DNA from: a candidate division KSB1 bacterium
Lineage (GTDB): Bacteria > Zhuqueibacterota > Zhuqueibacteria > JANLFK01 > Oleimicrobiaceae
NCBI GenBank assembly: GCA_024655945.1
Contig: JANLFK010000009.1
Span: forward strand, 1 to 64,000
Direction of reading: 5' to 3'
Length of the DNA: 64,000 nt
Made by a program: the position numbers and the translations under genes. A model generated the notes under the pieces. That model had not been told where the DNA came from. It did no database searches and saw nothing but the letters and a program-made list of their open reading frames with translations. Positions 1 through 7,918 of the stretch are shown piece by piece. Numbering within the stretch: position 1 is the first letter of the stretch; each line of letters opens with the position of its first letter.

Positions 1-503
1 AAATTCTCCTCCGCGACGGCAAGGGCGCAAAAGACCGGATAGCCATGCTGCCGGAGTCGCTGAAGAAACCCCTGCAAGACCACCTGCAAAAGGTCAAGGC
101 GATTCAGGAGAAAGACTTGCGTGACGGCTACGGCCGGGTTGCATTGCCCGATGCACTTGATCGCAAGTACCCGAACGCCTCTCGCGGGTGGCGCTGGCAA
201 TGGGTCTTCCCGCAAGAGCATTGCTGGACGAATCCCAAGACCGGGCAGCAAGGGCGGCATCACGTCCATGAAGCCATCCTCCAGAAGGCGGTGGCGCAAG
301 CGGTGAGGGAGGCTGGACTGACCAAGCGGGCGACGTGCCACACCTTCCGCCACTCTTTTGCTACGCATCTGCTGGCCGGTGGGTATGACATCCGCACTGT
401 CCCGGAGCTTCTCGAGCACAAGGACGTGAAAACGGCGATCAGCTATACCCATGTACTGAACCGAGGTGGGAAAGGCGTTAAAAGCCCAGTTGACGAGCCG
501 TGA
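1..503 (+). CDS. intI: Integron integrase IntI, C-terminal part (5' end outside window)
   Basis: Tyrosine recombinase that moves gene cassettes at attI/attC sites. The frame is already open at base 3, so the gene starts left of the window. About 166 residues are visible. They include the GKG-K-R strand carrying the catalytic lysine, an insert rich in Arg/Lys/Trp ([20 protein letters not shown]) that is diagnostic of IntI rather than XerC/D, the [12 protein letters not shown] box with its H-x-x-R, the box-II His in ELLEHKDV, and the nucleophile Tyr in [11 protein letters not shown]. The Gly usually preceding the box-II His (LGH) is Glu here. In the usual integron layout the array lies beyond the integrase 5' end, which would be outside the window to the left. 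Whether it is active cannot be judged from this part. Confidence 0.9.
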   Translation, partial: ILLRDGKGAKDRIAMLPESLKKPLQDHLQKVKAIQEKDLRDGYGRVALPDALDRKYPNASRGWRWQWVFPQEHCWTNPKTGQQGRHHVHEAILQKAVAQAVREAGLTKRATCHTFRHSFATHLLAGGYDIRTVPELLEHKDVKTAISYTHVLNRGGKGVKSPVDEP

Positions 504-519
504 GCGTAGCGTTGTGCGT

Positions 520-540
520 GTTAGATGGAAACCATATAAC
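520..540. other. Small hairpin with an attC/attI-like GTTAGATGG core
   Basis: GTTAGATGG and CCATATAAC flank a three-base AAA and can form a 9-bp stem with one mismatch, starting 17 bases after the integrase stop. GTTAGATG fits the GTTRRRY core used by integron integrases. No matching partner core was found at attC distance, so this may be a relic site or chance. Confidence 0.3.
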
Positions 541-546
541 ATGACA

Positions 547-1521
547 GGCTCCTCACGCGAATTTGTGCACGAATGTGGGCGTCTTGAGGCCACCGAGACA
601 GTGGAGCAACAGGGTAGAAAAGACCACCGGGGATCGGTAGCCCCGTGCCCTGATGCTGATCGCCTTGGCACTGGCATTGATTGCCTCCACAAGGCCATTG
701 TCAATGGGAAGCTCAAAGTAGGCGAGCACCCCCTCGCGATGCCTGCTGAGCAGGGAGGCGAACTCGTGCAACGGGCGCAGTTGGGACTCCATGGCCATGG
801 TGATGCAGTGCTCCAGGAACGCGGCTGCGTCATGGCGACTGCGTTGCTGCCAGAGATGACGGAACTGCTCCTTGAGCAGATAGGCGCGACTGATGCGGAG
901 ATTCAATCCCTCTAAGTAGCTCAGGCGTTGTCGCCCCGGCGACCAGGAGCGCTCCGGGGGACTCGGCCGTGAGGGGTCTTTCAACCAGAGGTAGCGTGTC
1001 CCCCTCAACAGCTCCGGATTGCTCTTGCGCGACGGTGTGCCTCCTGGCGTCTCACCTGGTCGACGGCATGCATGAGATGACGCACAAGATGGAACCGGTC
1101 AAAGACCAGCGGGGCGGAGGGGACCGCCTGCCTGGGGACACCAAACAGGCGTCTACTCCGCCTATGGCCAACAAGCGTCCCCACTCGGCCAACGCCAGAG
1201 TGAGCGGGTACGACAACGAGCTCTTCCCCTGGCTCTGCGGGACAGACGGTGGCGCACTGGGCGGCGGCTGCCGCAACGGGCACATTCCCGATGCCGGCCG
1301 GGGTTGAGCCCAAGGTGAATGGTCAGTCCCTTGAGGTCACCGGTGACGCTTGCGACAAAATGATCCTTGATTCCCAAAGTCCACTTTACCATCTTTTCAA
1401 TCGGCATGAGAGACCTCTTCGTAGCTCTGGGTATTGCGTATTGCCCCAAAAGTCACGAATATCCCTCATGCCTTTCAAGTAGTTACCTCCACCACACCGT
1501 GCACAAATTCTGGAGAGGAGC
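547..1521 (-). mobile_element. Degenerate ISL3-family insertion sequence, copy 1
   Basis: The terminal inverted repeats are visible. The left end (547-570) reads GGCTCCTC, five variable bases, then AATTTGTGCAC. The right end (1499-1521) is its inverse, GTGCACAAATT, five bases, then GAGGAGC. The element is about 975 bp, shorter than intact ISL3 elements, and its transposase is frameshifted. I see no clear target-site duplication. The right end stops 21 bases before the start codon of the secreted-protein pseudogene at 1543. Confidence 0.75.
553..1449 (-). pseudogene. ISL3-type transposase, frameshifted and internally deleted
   Basis: Three minus-strand pieces in different frames together resemble an ISL3 transposase. 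An N-terminal piece (about 1449-1300) has a Cys-x2-Cys motif after HLGLNPGRHRE. A middle piece (about 1313-1005) has VFDRFHLVRHLMHAVDQVRRQEA with the second catalytic Asp. A C-terminal piece (1008-553) starts RGTRYLWLKDP and carries the final catalytic Glu in DNGLVEAINA. The join near 1030 is a frameshift: shifting one base restores SNPELLRGTRY. I could not find the block with the first catalytic Asp, so an internal deletion is likely. It cannot encode an active transposase. Confidence 0.75.
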
Positions 1522-1542
1522 AAGAAAAAAGGAGGACAGGAG

Positions 1543-2739
1543 ATGAAAAACTTCCATTATGGCCTAGCTTTTTTACTGGGGCTGCTTCTGGCTCTTTGGT
1601 CTCTTGAACCAGGGATGGCACAACCCCTCCAGCATCGCCTTTTGATTGCCACATCCCGTGACTGACTTGTCTGGCAAAAGCAATCCTTGGTGGCGTGTGA
1701 TTCGGCCGATGTGCCTGATGCCGTCGTTACAGCCGAAGGCAAGGTCTATCTCTATTTTTAAGGCTTGACGAAGCAAATCAAGAACGGGATGTTGGCAGAT
1801 CAGGATGTCATCAAGGTGGGCATCTCGGCGGACGGGTTTCAGGATTGGACATTTCACAAAGTTGACATTCCCGGCAGTGAGAATTTTCTTGGCCGACGAC
1901 CATGCGATCCAGATGTCATCTTCAAAGGGGGCCTCTTACGGCTCTATTTTACCGCTTCTCCATCCGACGCTATTCTTCCCAGAACCTATTCTGCCGTTTC
2001 TCAGGATGGCATTCATTTTACTTTGGAGGATGGGTTTCGCTTTGGCGTAAACGGACAAGCTGTTCTTGACCCTTCCTTGTTATGGACGGGCGACACCTTG
2101 CGCTATTTCGCCGGTGGGGCGCGCGATTTTGAGAACTGGTGCGCCTACTCGTTCGATGGTCTTACTTTTTTCCAACGGCCCAATCTTGATGCCAACGGGA
2201 TTATGATGGCCAATGGTATCGCCCTCCCCGGAGGAGGCTATCGGTTTTATGGCTTCTCGAATAGAGCTCCCCGAGAAGGCATCTATTCTCTGTATTCTTC
2301 TGATGGAAACCAATGGACTCTGGAAGAAGGCGTCCGTCTCCCCTATGACCCGTCCTCGGAACTGGAATACGTAGAGGTCAAAGATCCGGCGATCGTCTGG
2401 ATGGATTCGCTCTTCATAATGTATTATGTGACGGAAAAAAGGATGACCGGTGTGAAACCAGAGCCTCAGATACCCAAACAGATGCGATTGTACCAAAACG
2501 CCCCCAATCCTTTCAATGGTCAGACCAGGATTATTTTCTTTTTGCCCAAAAGGGATATGGTCCGACTGTCCGTTTACGACCTACAGGGCCATGAGGTGGT
2601 GGTGTTAGTCCATCCACAATGCGAGGCGGGCGAGCATTCCGTTACCCTTGATGCTGGCGATCTTCCGTCCGGCATTTACCTCTATTCCCTACGCGCCGGT
2701 TCTGCTGTTCAATCGAAGAAATTCGCGTTACTCCGCTGA
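1543..2739 (+). pseudogene. Secreted beta-propeller-like protein with T9SS C-terminal domain, broken by two in-frame stops
   Basis: An ATG at 1543 follows GGAGG and encodes a typical signal peptide ending near GMAQP. The same frame is interrupted by TGA at 1663 and TAA at 1759, then stays open to 2739. The middle has repeated DP-hydrophobic motifs (DPSLLWTGDTLRYF, KDPAIVWMDSLFIMYY) and SxDG turns, resembling five-bladed-propeller glycosidase folds such as GH32/GH43. I cannot assign a family or active site. The last 90 residues, from MRLYQNAPNPFNG to the KKFALLR end, are a T9SS type A-like sorting domain. The remaining open part could restart at TTG 1765 but would lack a signal peptide. Base composition is less GC-rich than its neighbours. 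It lies between two IS remnants. Confidence 0.7.
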
Positions 2740-2760
2740 AACGGCGTTGGTAAGAATCGG

Positions 2761-3370
2761 GGCTCCTCACCCGAATTTGTGCACGGATGTGAACCTCTTG
2801 AGGCTGCCGAGGGAGTGGAGCAATGGGCCAGAAAAGAGCGCCGTCGATCGCCGCCCCCTGGGTCTGATGCTCATGGTCTTCACACTGGCATTCATAGCTT
2901 CCACAAAGCCGTTGTCAACGGGAACCAGGGGATAGGTCAACACCTTATCGCCGAGCCTGCTCTGAAAGCAGCCGAGTTCGAGCATCGGTGCAGTGGAACC
3001 TCCACGGCTATGGTGCTTCAATGCTTCATCCATAAGCGCCGGTGCTTGAGGGCGGCTCTGTCGCCACAGGTGGCTTGGGGGCTCTCCCCGTGACGAGCCT
3101 GGTCACGCGGTGCCTTTAGATGGCCGATGCGCTATTGCTTCGGCGGGCCGCGTCGCTCTGTAGGGTAGTGCCTGGATGGCTCTTTCCTCACTCCAGGTCG
3201 GTTGGCTTGCCTTATGGGCTGGGAACGTCTTTCACGGGCTGTCTTCTTCGCGCCTCGCCCAGCTGACTGCACGCATGAGATGACCTGCAAAATGGCTCCT
3301 TTCGCAGAAGCAGCGAGGCGCAGGGTCGCCCTCTGGCAAAGGGCCTCACGAGTAGCAGCTCGGCCAGCGC
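2761..3370 (-). mobile_element. ISL3-family insertion sequence remnant, copy 2
   Basis: It begins with the same end as copy 1 (GGCTCCTC, five bases, AATTTGTGCAC at 2761-2784). On the minus strand it encodes a diverged transposase C-terminus (3033-2767) with VDNGFVEAMNASVKT, the conserved final Glu region. Similarity to copy 1 can be followed by eye to about 3370, including a CATGAGATGAC stretch near 3275 matching one near 1073. No right terminal repeat was found, so that end is lost. It has the same orientation as copy 1. Bases 2740-3456 otherwise hold no credible gene. Confidence 0.65.
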
Positions 3371-3456
3371 ACAACTGTTCAGGATGCTTTGGCTCGGAGT
3401 TGCTGCGGTGGGGTGCTGCGCGGCGGCTTCAACGGAGGCTTGAGGCGCAAAGGGTT

Positions 3457-3661
3457 AACCTCCGGGATGTTTTCGCAGGCGCAGCGGACGAGCGCGTCGG
3501 CAAGCGAAACCGGTGGACCAACCTCCCACGAGGTCTTTGGCGAAAATCGACGAGGGGCGAACCTCCGGGAGGTTTTTGCAGGGCGCGCAGATGGGCACGG
3601 GGCGAGCGAACGTCGCAGGCCAACCTCCCGGAGGTTTTGGGTCTCGCGAAAAAATTACTTG
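3457..3661. repeat. Two tandem ~103-bp repeats built of AACCTCC...GGAGGTT palindromes
   Basis: AACCTCC starts at 3457, 3520, 3560 and 3622. The first and third units read AACCTCCGGGA(T/G)GTTTT followed by TGCAGG or CGCAGG. The second and fourth read AACCTCCC, two bases, GAGGT followed by a T/G run. Spacing of about 63, 40 and 62 bases makes two copies of a two-part repeat of about 103 bp. Units at 3560 and 3622 are perfect palindromes followed by T-runs, so the RNA could fold like small intrinsic terminators. The block ends just before the LacI promoter. Confidence 0.7.
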
Positions 3662-3687
3662 ACTTTTGGCGATTTTTTTCGTAACAT
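3659..3687 (+). promoter_or_regulatory. Sigma70-type promoter for the LacI regulator and module 1
   Basis: TTGACT at 3659-3664 and TAACAT at 3682-3687 are separated by 17 bases. Transcription would start near 3694, giving a leader of about 75 bases to the ATG at 3769. The repeat block immediately upstream may insulate it. Confidence 0.65.
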
Positions 3688-3698
3688 ACGGCGCTTTT

Positions 3699-3712
3699 TG
3701 GAAGGGCTTCCA
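3699..3712. promoter_or_regulatory. Candidate operator palindrome for the LacI-family regulator
   Basis: TGGAAGGGCTTCCA has perfect 6-bp arms around two bases. It begins 12 bases after the -10 box, where a LacI-type repressor would block initiation. Autoregulation is inferred. I did not see the same palindrome at the other promoters. Confidence 0.4.
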
Positions 3713-3768
3713 GGCCCTGCGGCAGTGCGTCTCAGCAAACGCTCGCTCAATCGCCGACGAGACCAGTC

Positions 3769-4812
3769 ATGCCGGTGACTATCTACGATGTGGCCAGGCG
3801 CGCCGGAGTCGGCATCGGCACCGTGTCGCGCGCCATCAACGATAGCCCGCTCATCGCAGCCACCACCAAGGCTCGGGTCCTGAAGGCCATTCAGGAACTG
3901 AACTATCGCCCCCATGCCCTCGCCCAAGGTCTGGCCCGCAACAAGACCGACATGATCGCCATCATCCTGCCCATTTTCACGGGCTATTTTTTTGTCGAGC
4001 TGCTGCGCGGCGTGCAGGAAGAGGCTATCCGCCATCACTACGACTTGATCCTCTACAGCGTTCATCAGACCGACAAGTTGGAGCTCTTTTTGGAGCGCAC
4101 CCTGCGTGAGCGCCGCGTCGACGGCGTGTTGCTCATCTCGCTGCCCATATCTGATCGTTACGCCCGCAAATTCGTAAGTGCCAGAGTGCCCATCGTCCTG
4201 GTGGACAGCTTCCATCCAGCCTTGGATTCCATCACTGTGGAGAATCGGGAAGGCGCGTATCAGGCGACACGTCACCTGCTGCAACTTGGCCATCGGCGCG
4301 TGGGCATGATTGTCGGCCATCTGCGCAGCTTGCCGGCGCGGGTGCGGCTGCAGGGGTATCGTCAGGCCTTGGCTGACTCAGGCGTTCCGGTGGACGAACG
4401 CTACGTGGTGGTGGTCGACTCGATCCCTGGCCAGGACGGGTTCTGCAGGGAAGCAGGTTACCGGGCCATGAGGCAACTTCTCGCCTTGGGTGATGAGCGC
4501 CCCACCGCAGTGTTCGTCTCAAGTGACGTCCAGGCAGAAGGGGCGATGCGTGCAGCCAGCGAGGCAGGCGTGCGAGTGCCTGAGGATATAGCCATTGTCG
4601 GTTTTGACGACATCGAGATTGCCGAGCTGCTCGGTTTGACCACAATGCACCAGCCCATGCTGGAGATGGGGCGCCTGGCCGTGGACAGGCTGGCGGAGCG
4701 CATCAGGCAACCGCAGGCGCCGCGCTTTGCGCGCACCTTTGCCACCAGCCTGGTGGTGCGGCGCAGTTGTGGGACACATGCTTCTGTCGAGGGCCAGGTG
4801 ACCATCGCCTGA
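3769..4812 (+). CDS. LacI-family transcriptional regulator
   Basis: A 347-residue protein of normal LacI length. Residues 1-60 form the LacI helix-turn-helix and hinge helix (TIYDVARRAGVGIGTVSRAINDS, then LNYRPHALAQGLA). Residues 60-340 are a periplasmic-binding-protein-like effector domain with the usual IILP, DGVLL, GHRRVGMIVG and VAIVGFDDIEIAELL blocks. It probably binds a sugar ligand and controls the transport locus that follows 37-52 bases later. Its own promoter and a palindrome lie directly upstream, so it may repress itself and the co-transcribed receptor module. The effector is unknown; maltodextrin is a guess from the amylase and GH31 genes downstream. Confidence 0.93.
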   Translation: MPVTIYDVARRAGVGIGTVSRAINDSPLIAATTKARVLKAIQELNYRPHALAQGLARNKTDMIAIILPIFTGYFFVELLRGVQEEAIRHHYDLILYSVHQTDKLELFLERTLRERRVDGVLLISLPISDRYARKFVSARVPIVLVDSFHPALDSITVENREGAYQATRHLLQLGHRRVGMIVGHLRSLPARVRLQGYRQALADSGVPVDERYVVVVDSIPGQDGFCREAGYRAMRQLLALGDERPTAVFVSSDVQAEGAMRAASEAGVRVPEDIAIVGFDDIEIAELLGLTTMHQPMLEMGRLAVDRLAERIRQPQAPRFARTFATSLVVRRSCGTHASVEGQVTIA

Positions 4813-4864
4813 GGGGAGAAGAGTCAACCTCCGCGACAGTGGGAGAAATGTGGAGTGGCATGCA

Positions 4865-7800
4865 ATGAGAATGGTGCACCGCTGTGTGCGTAATGCTGCG
4901 GTCGGCCTCGTGCTGATGACTCTGCCAAGTCTCGTCGGGGCAGGCACCACCGGCAAGATCGCAGGCATGGTTCTGGACGCCGAGACCGGCGAGCCCCTGC
5001 CTGGGGCAAACATCACCTTGGAAGGGACCACAATGGGGGCCGCCACCGACGGCACCGGGCGGTACGTGGTGCTCTTTGTGCCGCCTGGCACTTATACCTT
5101 GCGCGCCAGCATGATAGGCTACTCGCCGATGCGCGTGGAGAACGTGCGCGTCTCCATCGATCTGACCACAGAGATCAACTTCAAGCTGCGGAGCACGGTT
5201 CTGGAATTAGGCGAGGCGGTCACGGTGGTAGCCGAGCGGCCCATGGTGGTCAAGGACTTGACCGCGAGCACGGCCGTCATGGGATCTGAGGAGATCAAGG
5301 CCCTGCCGGTGACCGAGGTGCACGAGGCGTTGGCGCTGACTGCCGGGTTGGTGCGCGATGCCGGCGGCGGGCTGCACATCCGCGGCGGCCGCTCCGGCGA
5401 GATAAGCTACTGGATCGACGGCATCCCGGTCACTGACGTCTACGACGGGGGCACGGTCGTTGACGTGAACAAGAACATGGTGCAAGAGCTGCAGGTGGTA
5501 AGCGGGGCCTTCAATGCTGAGTACGGACAGGCCATGTCGGGGATTGTCAACATCTCCACCAAGGAAGGTGGGAATACGTTTGGCGGCTCCTTTACCACCT
5601 ACCTTGGCGATCACCTGAGCACGCACGACAATATCTTTCCGCACATCAAGAACATCAACCCGGTGGCCATTCGCAACGTGGAGGGCAGCTTGGAAGGGCC
5701 CATATGGCGCGACAAACTCTCCTACTTTGTGAACGCGCGCTACATCTACTTTGACGGCTGGCTGTTCGGACAGCGCCGCTACCGGCCGCATGCGGTGACC
5801 GCCAGTGTCGTCCTGCCGGAGCAGGTGGTGGAGCAGGTGTTCCCAGAGTTTTTGGAGGAAAGCAGGGTGGTGGGACCTGGCCAGCGGGGCTTCCAGTACG
5901 TCCTGGGCACGAATGTCCTGCTGGACTCGGTCCTGACGCAGAATGAGCTCCGCGCGCGCAACATCAGTGCCGACTCGTTTGCGGTCTATTACCAGAAGCT
6001 GCGTGCCTCCCACCAGGGTGCGCGCGGCGATGGCGCCTTTGTGCCCATGAACTGGAACCGCAAACTCTACTTGCAGGGCAAGCTCATGTACAAACCGGTG
6101 CCCTGGCTGCAGCTGGCGTACAATGTGATCCTGGACGATGTCGACTACCAGGACTATCAGCGCGATTACAAGTGCAACCCCGACGGTCAGTTGCAGCGGT
6201 TTAGAACAGGACTGACCAACATCGTCAAGGTCACCCATCTCGTCTCCTCGAAAACTTTTTATACGCTCGGCCTCTCGCAGTTCAGCAAGGCGTACAAGAG
6301 CTGGACCTACGAAGACCCCCATGACCCGCGCTATGTCCATCCCGACATCGGTTTGCAAGGGGCCTACAGCTTCAAGACGGGTGGCACCGACAACGCGCGC
6401 TTCGAGCGGCGGACGGATACCTACTTAGCAAAATTCGATCTCACCAGCCAGGTGACCGCCACCCACCAGCTCAAAGGGGGGCTCGAATTCCGCAAGCACA
6501 AGGTCTACCAGCGAGACGTGACCCTGCAACCGGTTCTCACGCAGTCAGCCATCGATCCGCTCTTCGAGAGTCCTTTCATCGCCACCCGCGTTCTGCCTGA
6601 TTCGACTATCTACGCCAGCCAGTACACGCATCGCCCCACCGAGTTTTCCGCCTATCTGCAGGACAAGATGGAGTTCAAGAACTTTATCGTCAACGTGGGC
6701 GTGCGCATGGACTACTTCGAGCCGGATGGCGTGGTGCTGACTGATGAGACCGACCCGACCATCTACAATCCCATCAAGCCGCAGAACCGCTATCACGACT
6801 GGGGGAGCGATGGCCGGCCAGGAACGCACGACTTGGACGGCACCGAGGGGAACGGCATCTGGGACGCCGGCGAGCCGGCCGTCACGCTGGCGGAGCGGCA
6901 GCAGTATTGGTACAAGAAGGCCAGCGCCAAGGTGCAGGTGAGCCCAAGGCTCGGAGTGTCTTTCCCTATCACGGACAGGGGTGTGATTCACTTCTCCTAC
7001 GGGCATTTTTTCCAGATTCCCCGGTTCGAGCGCTTGTACCAGAACCCGGATTTTGAGTTGGGAACCGGCACAGGGAACCTGGGGGTGATCGGCAACGCCG
7101 ACCTGAAGCCTGAGCAGACGGTGAGCGGCGAGATCGGCCTGCAGCAGCAACTGACCGAGGACCTGTCGCTGCATGTGACCGGCTACTTCCGCGACGTCCG
7201 CAATTTGGCCGGGACCCAGGCCCAAGAGATTGTGCTGTTCGGCGGGTTTGGGCGGTATAGCAAGCTGGTCAACAGCGACTTTGGCTTCATTAGAGGCATC
7301 ATCGTGTCGCTGAACAAGCGTTTCTCGGGTGGCCTGGCCGCCTCGCTGGACTACACCATGCAGATTGCCAAGGGGACCAACTCCGACCCGGAGCAGGCAC
7401 GCAACGCCCTGAGCGGCGGTGCATTGCCGGAGGTACAGCTCACCCCATTGGACTGGGATCAGCGGCACACCTTGAATGGCACGGTCTCATATGCTGGGCG
7501 AGGGTACGGGGCAAGCCTCATCGGGCAACTGGGGAGCGGCCTGCCCTACACGCCTCGCTCTACTGCCGACATCTCGACCCTGCTGACCAACAGCCAGCGC
7601 AAGCCGGGTAACCTGAACATCGACTTGCGAGCGTACAAGGAGTTCCGGCTGCGGCCCGGGGTGCTCACCCTGTTCGTGCGGGTGTTCAACGTTCTGGACA
7701 GGCTCAATGAAGTGAATGTTTACAACGACACCGGACGTGCGGGCTTTACCTATGACGAAGCGGTAGCCAGGTCAAGCAACCCTCTGCAGCTGGTGAACAC

Positions 7801-7891
7801 CCTGGAGGACTGGTTTACCAATCCCACGCATTATTCGGAACCCCGCAGGGTAGAGGTAGGGCTGACCTTCGACTTTGGCCAGGCGCGTTAG
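4865..7891 (+). CDS. TonB-dependent receptor, module 1 (SusC-like class)
   Basis: Outer-membrane active transporter of about 1,008 residues. I prefer ATG 4865 (GGAG 9 bases upstream) to GTG 4850. A signal peptide ends near LPSLVGAG. A carboxypeptidase-regulatory-like domain follows (about 25-105, GKIAGMVLDAETGEPLPGAN). Next are the plug (about 115-230, with LHIRGGRSGEISYWIDGIPV and AEYGQAMSGIVNISTKEGG) and a long beta-barrel to the C-terminus ending VGLTFDFGQAR. An acidic turn around nt 6798-6885 (GSDGRPGTHDLDGTEGNG) matches motifs in the next gene. It follows the LacI gene in the same direction, with no intervening promoter seen, and has a paralogue at 15889. A glycan substrate is inferred from the locus. 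Confidence 0.9.
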   Translation: MRMVHRCVRNAAVGLVLMTLPSLVGAGTTGKIAGMVLDAETGEPLPGANITLEGTTMGAATDGTGRYVVLFVPPGTYTLRASMIGYSPMRVENVRVSIDLTTEINFKLRSTVLELGEAVTVVAERPMVVKDLTASTAVMGSEEIKALPVTEVHEALALTAGLVRDAGGGLHIRGGRSGEISYWIDGIPVTDVYDGGTVVDVNKNMVQELQVVSGAFNAEYGQAMSGIVNISTKEGGNTFGGSFTTYLGDHLSTHDNIFPHIKNINPVAIRNVEGSLEGPIWRDKLSYFVNARYIYFDGWLFGQRRYRPHAVTASVVLPEQVVEQVFPEFLEESRVVGPGQRGFQYVLGTNVLLDSVLTQNELRARNISADSFAVYYQKLRASHQGARGDGAFVPMNWNRKLYLQGKLMYKPVPWLQLAYNVILDDVDYQDYQRDYKCNPDGQLQRFRTGLTNIVKVTHLVSSKTFYTLGLSQFSKAYKSWTYEDPHDPRYVHPDIGLQGAYSFKTGGTDNARFERRTDTYLAKFDLTSQVTATHQLKGGLEFRKHKVYQRDVTLQPVLTQSAIDPLFESPFIATRVLPDSTIYASQYTHRPTEFSAYLQDKMEFKNFIVNVGVRMDYFEPDGVVLTDETDPTIYNPIKPQNRYHDWGSDGRPGTHDLDGTEGNGIWDAGEPAVTLAERQQYWYKKASAKVQVSPRLGVSFPITDRGVIHFSYGHFFQIPRFERLYQNPDFELGTGTGNLGVIGNADLKPEQTVSGEIGLQQQLTEDLSLHVTGYFRDVRNLAGTQAQEIVLFGGFGRYSKLVNSDFGFIRGIIVSLNKRFSGGLAASLDYTMQIAKGTNSDPEQARNALSGGALPEVQLTPLDWDQRHTLNGTVSYAGRGYGASLIGQLGSGLPYTPRSTADISTLLTNSQRKPGNLNIDLRAYKEFRLRPGVLTLFVRVFNVLDRLNEVNVYNDTGRAGFTYDEAVARSSNPLQLVNTLEDWFTNPTHYSEPRRVEVGLTFDFGQAR

Positions 7892-7918
7892 GAAAGCGGT
7901 TTAGCGCGGAGAGTGATT

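Noticed and set aside
1663-1665. TGA as a selenocysteine codon
   Set aside because: No SECIS-like hairpin was evident after it and a TAA follows in the same frame, so gene decay is simpler.
3389-3778. 129-codon frame across the palindromic repeats
   Set aside because: Its apparent peptide repeats come from the DNA repeat; no ribosome site or family match, and it runs into the LacI gene in another frame.
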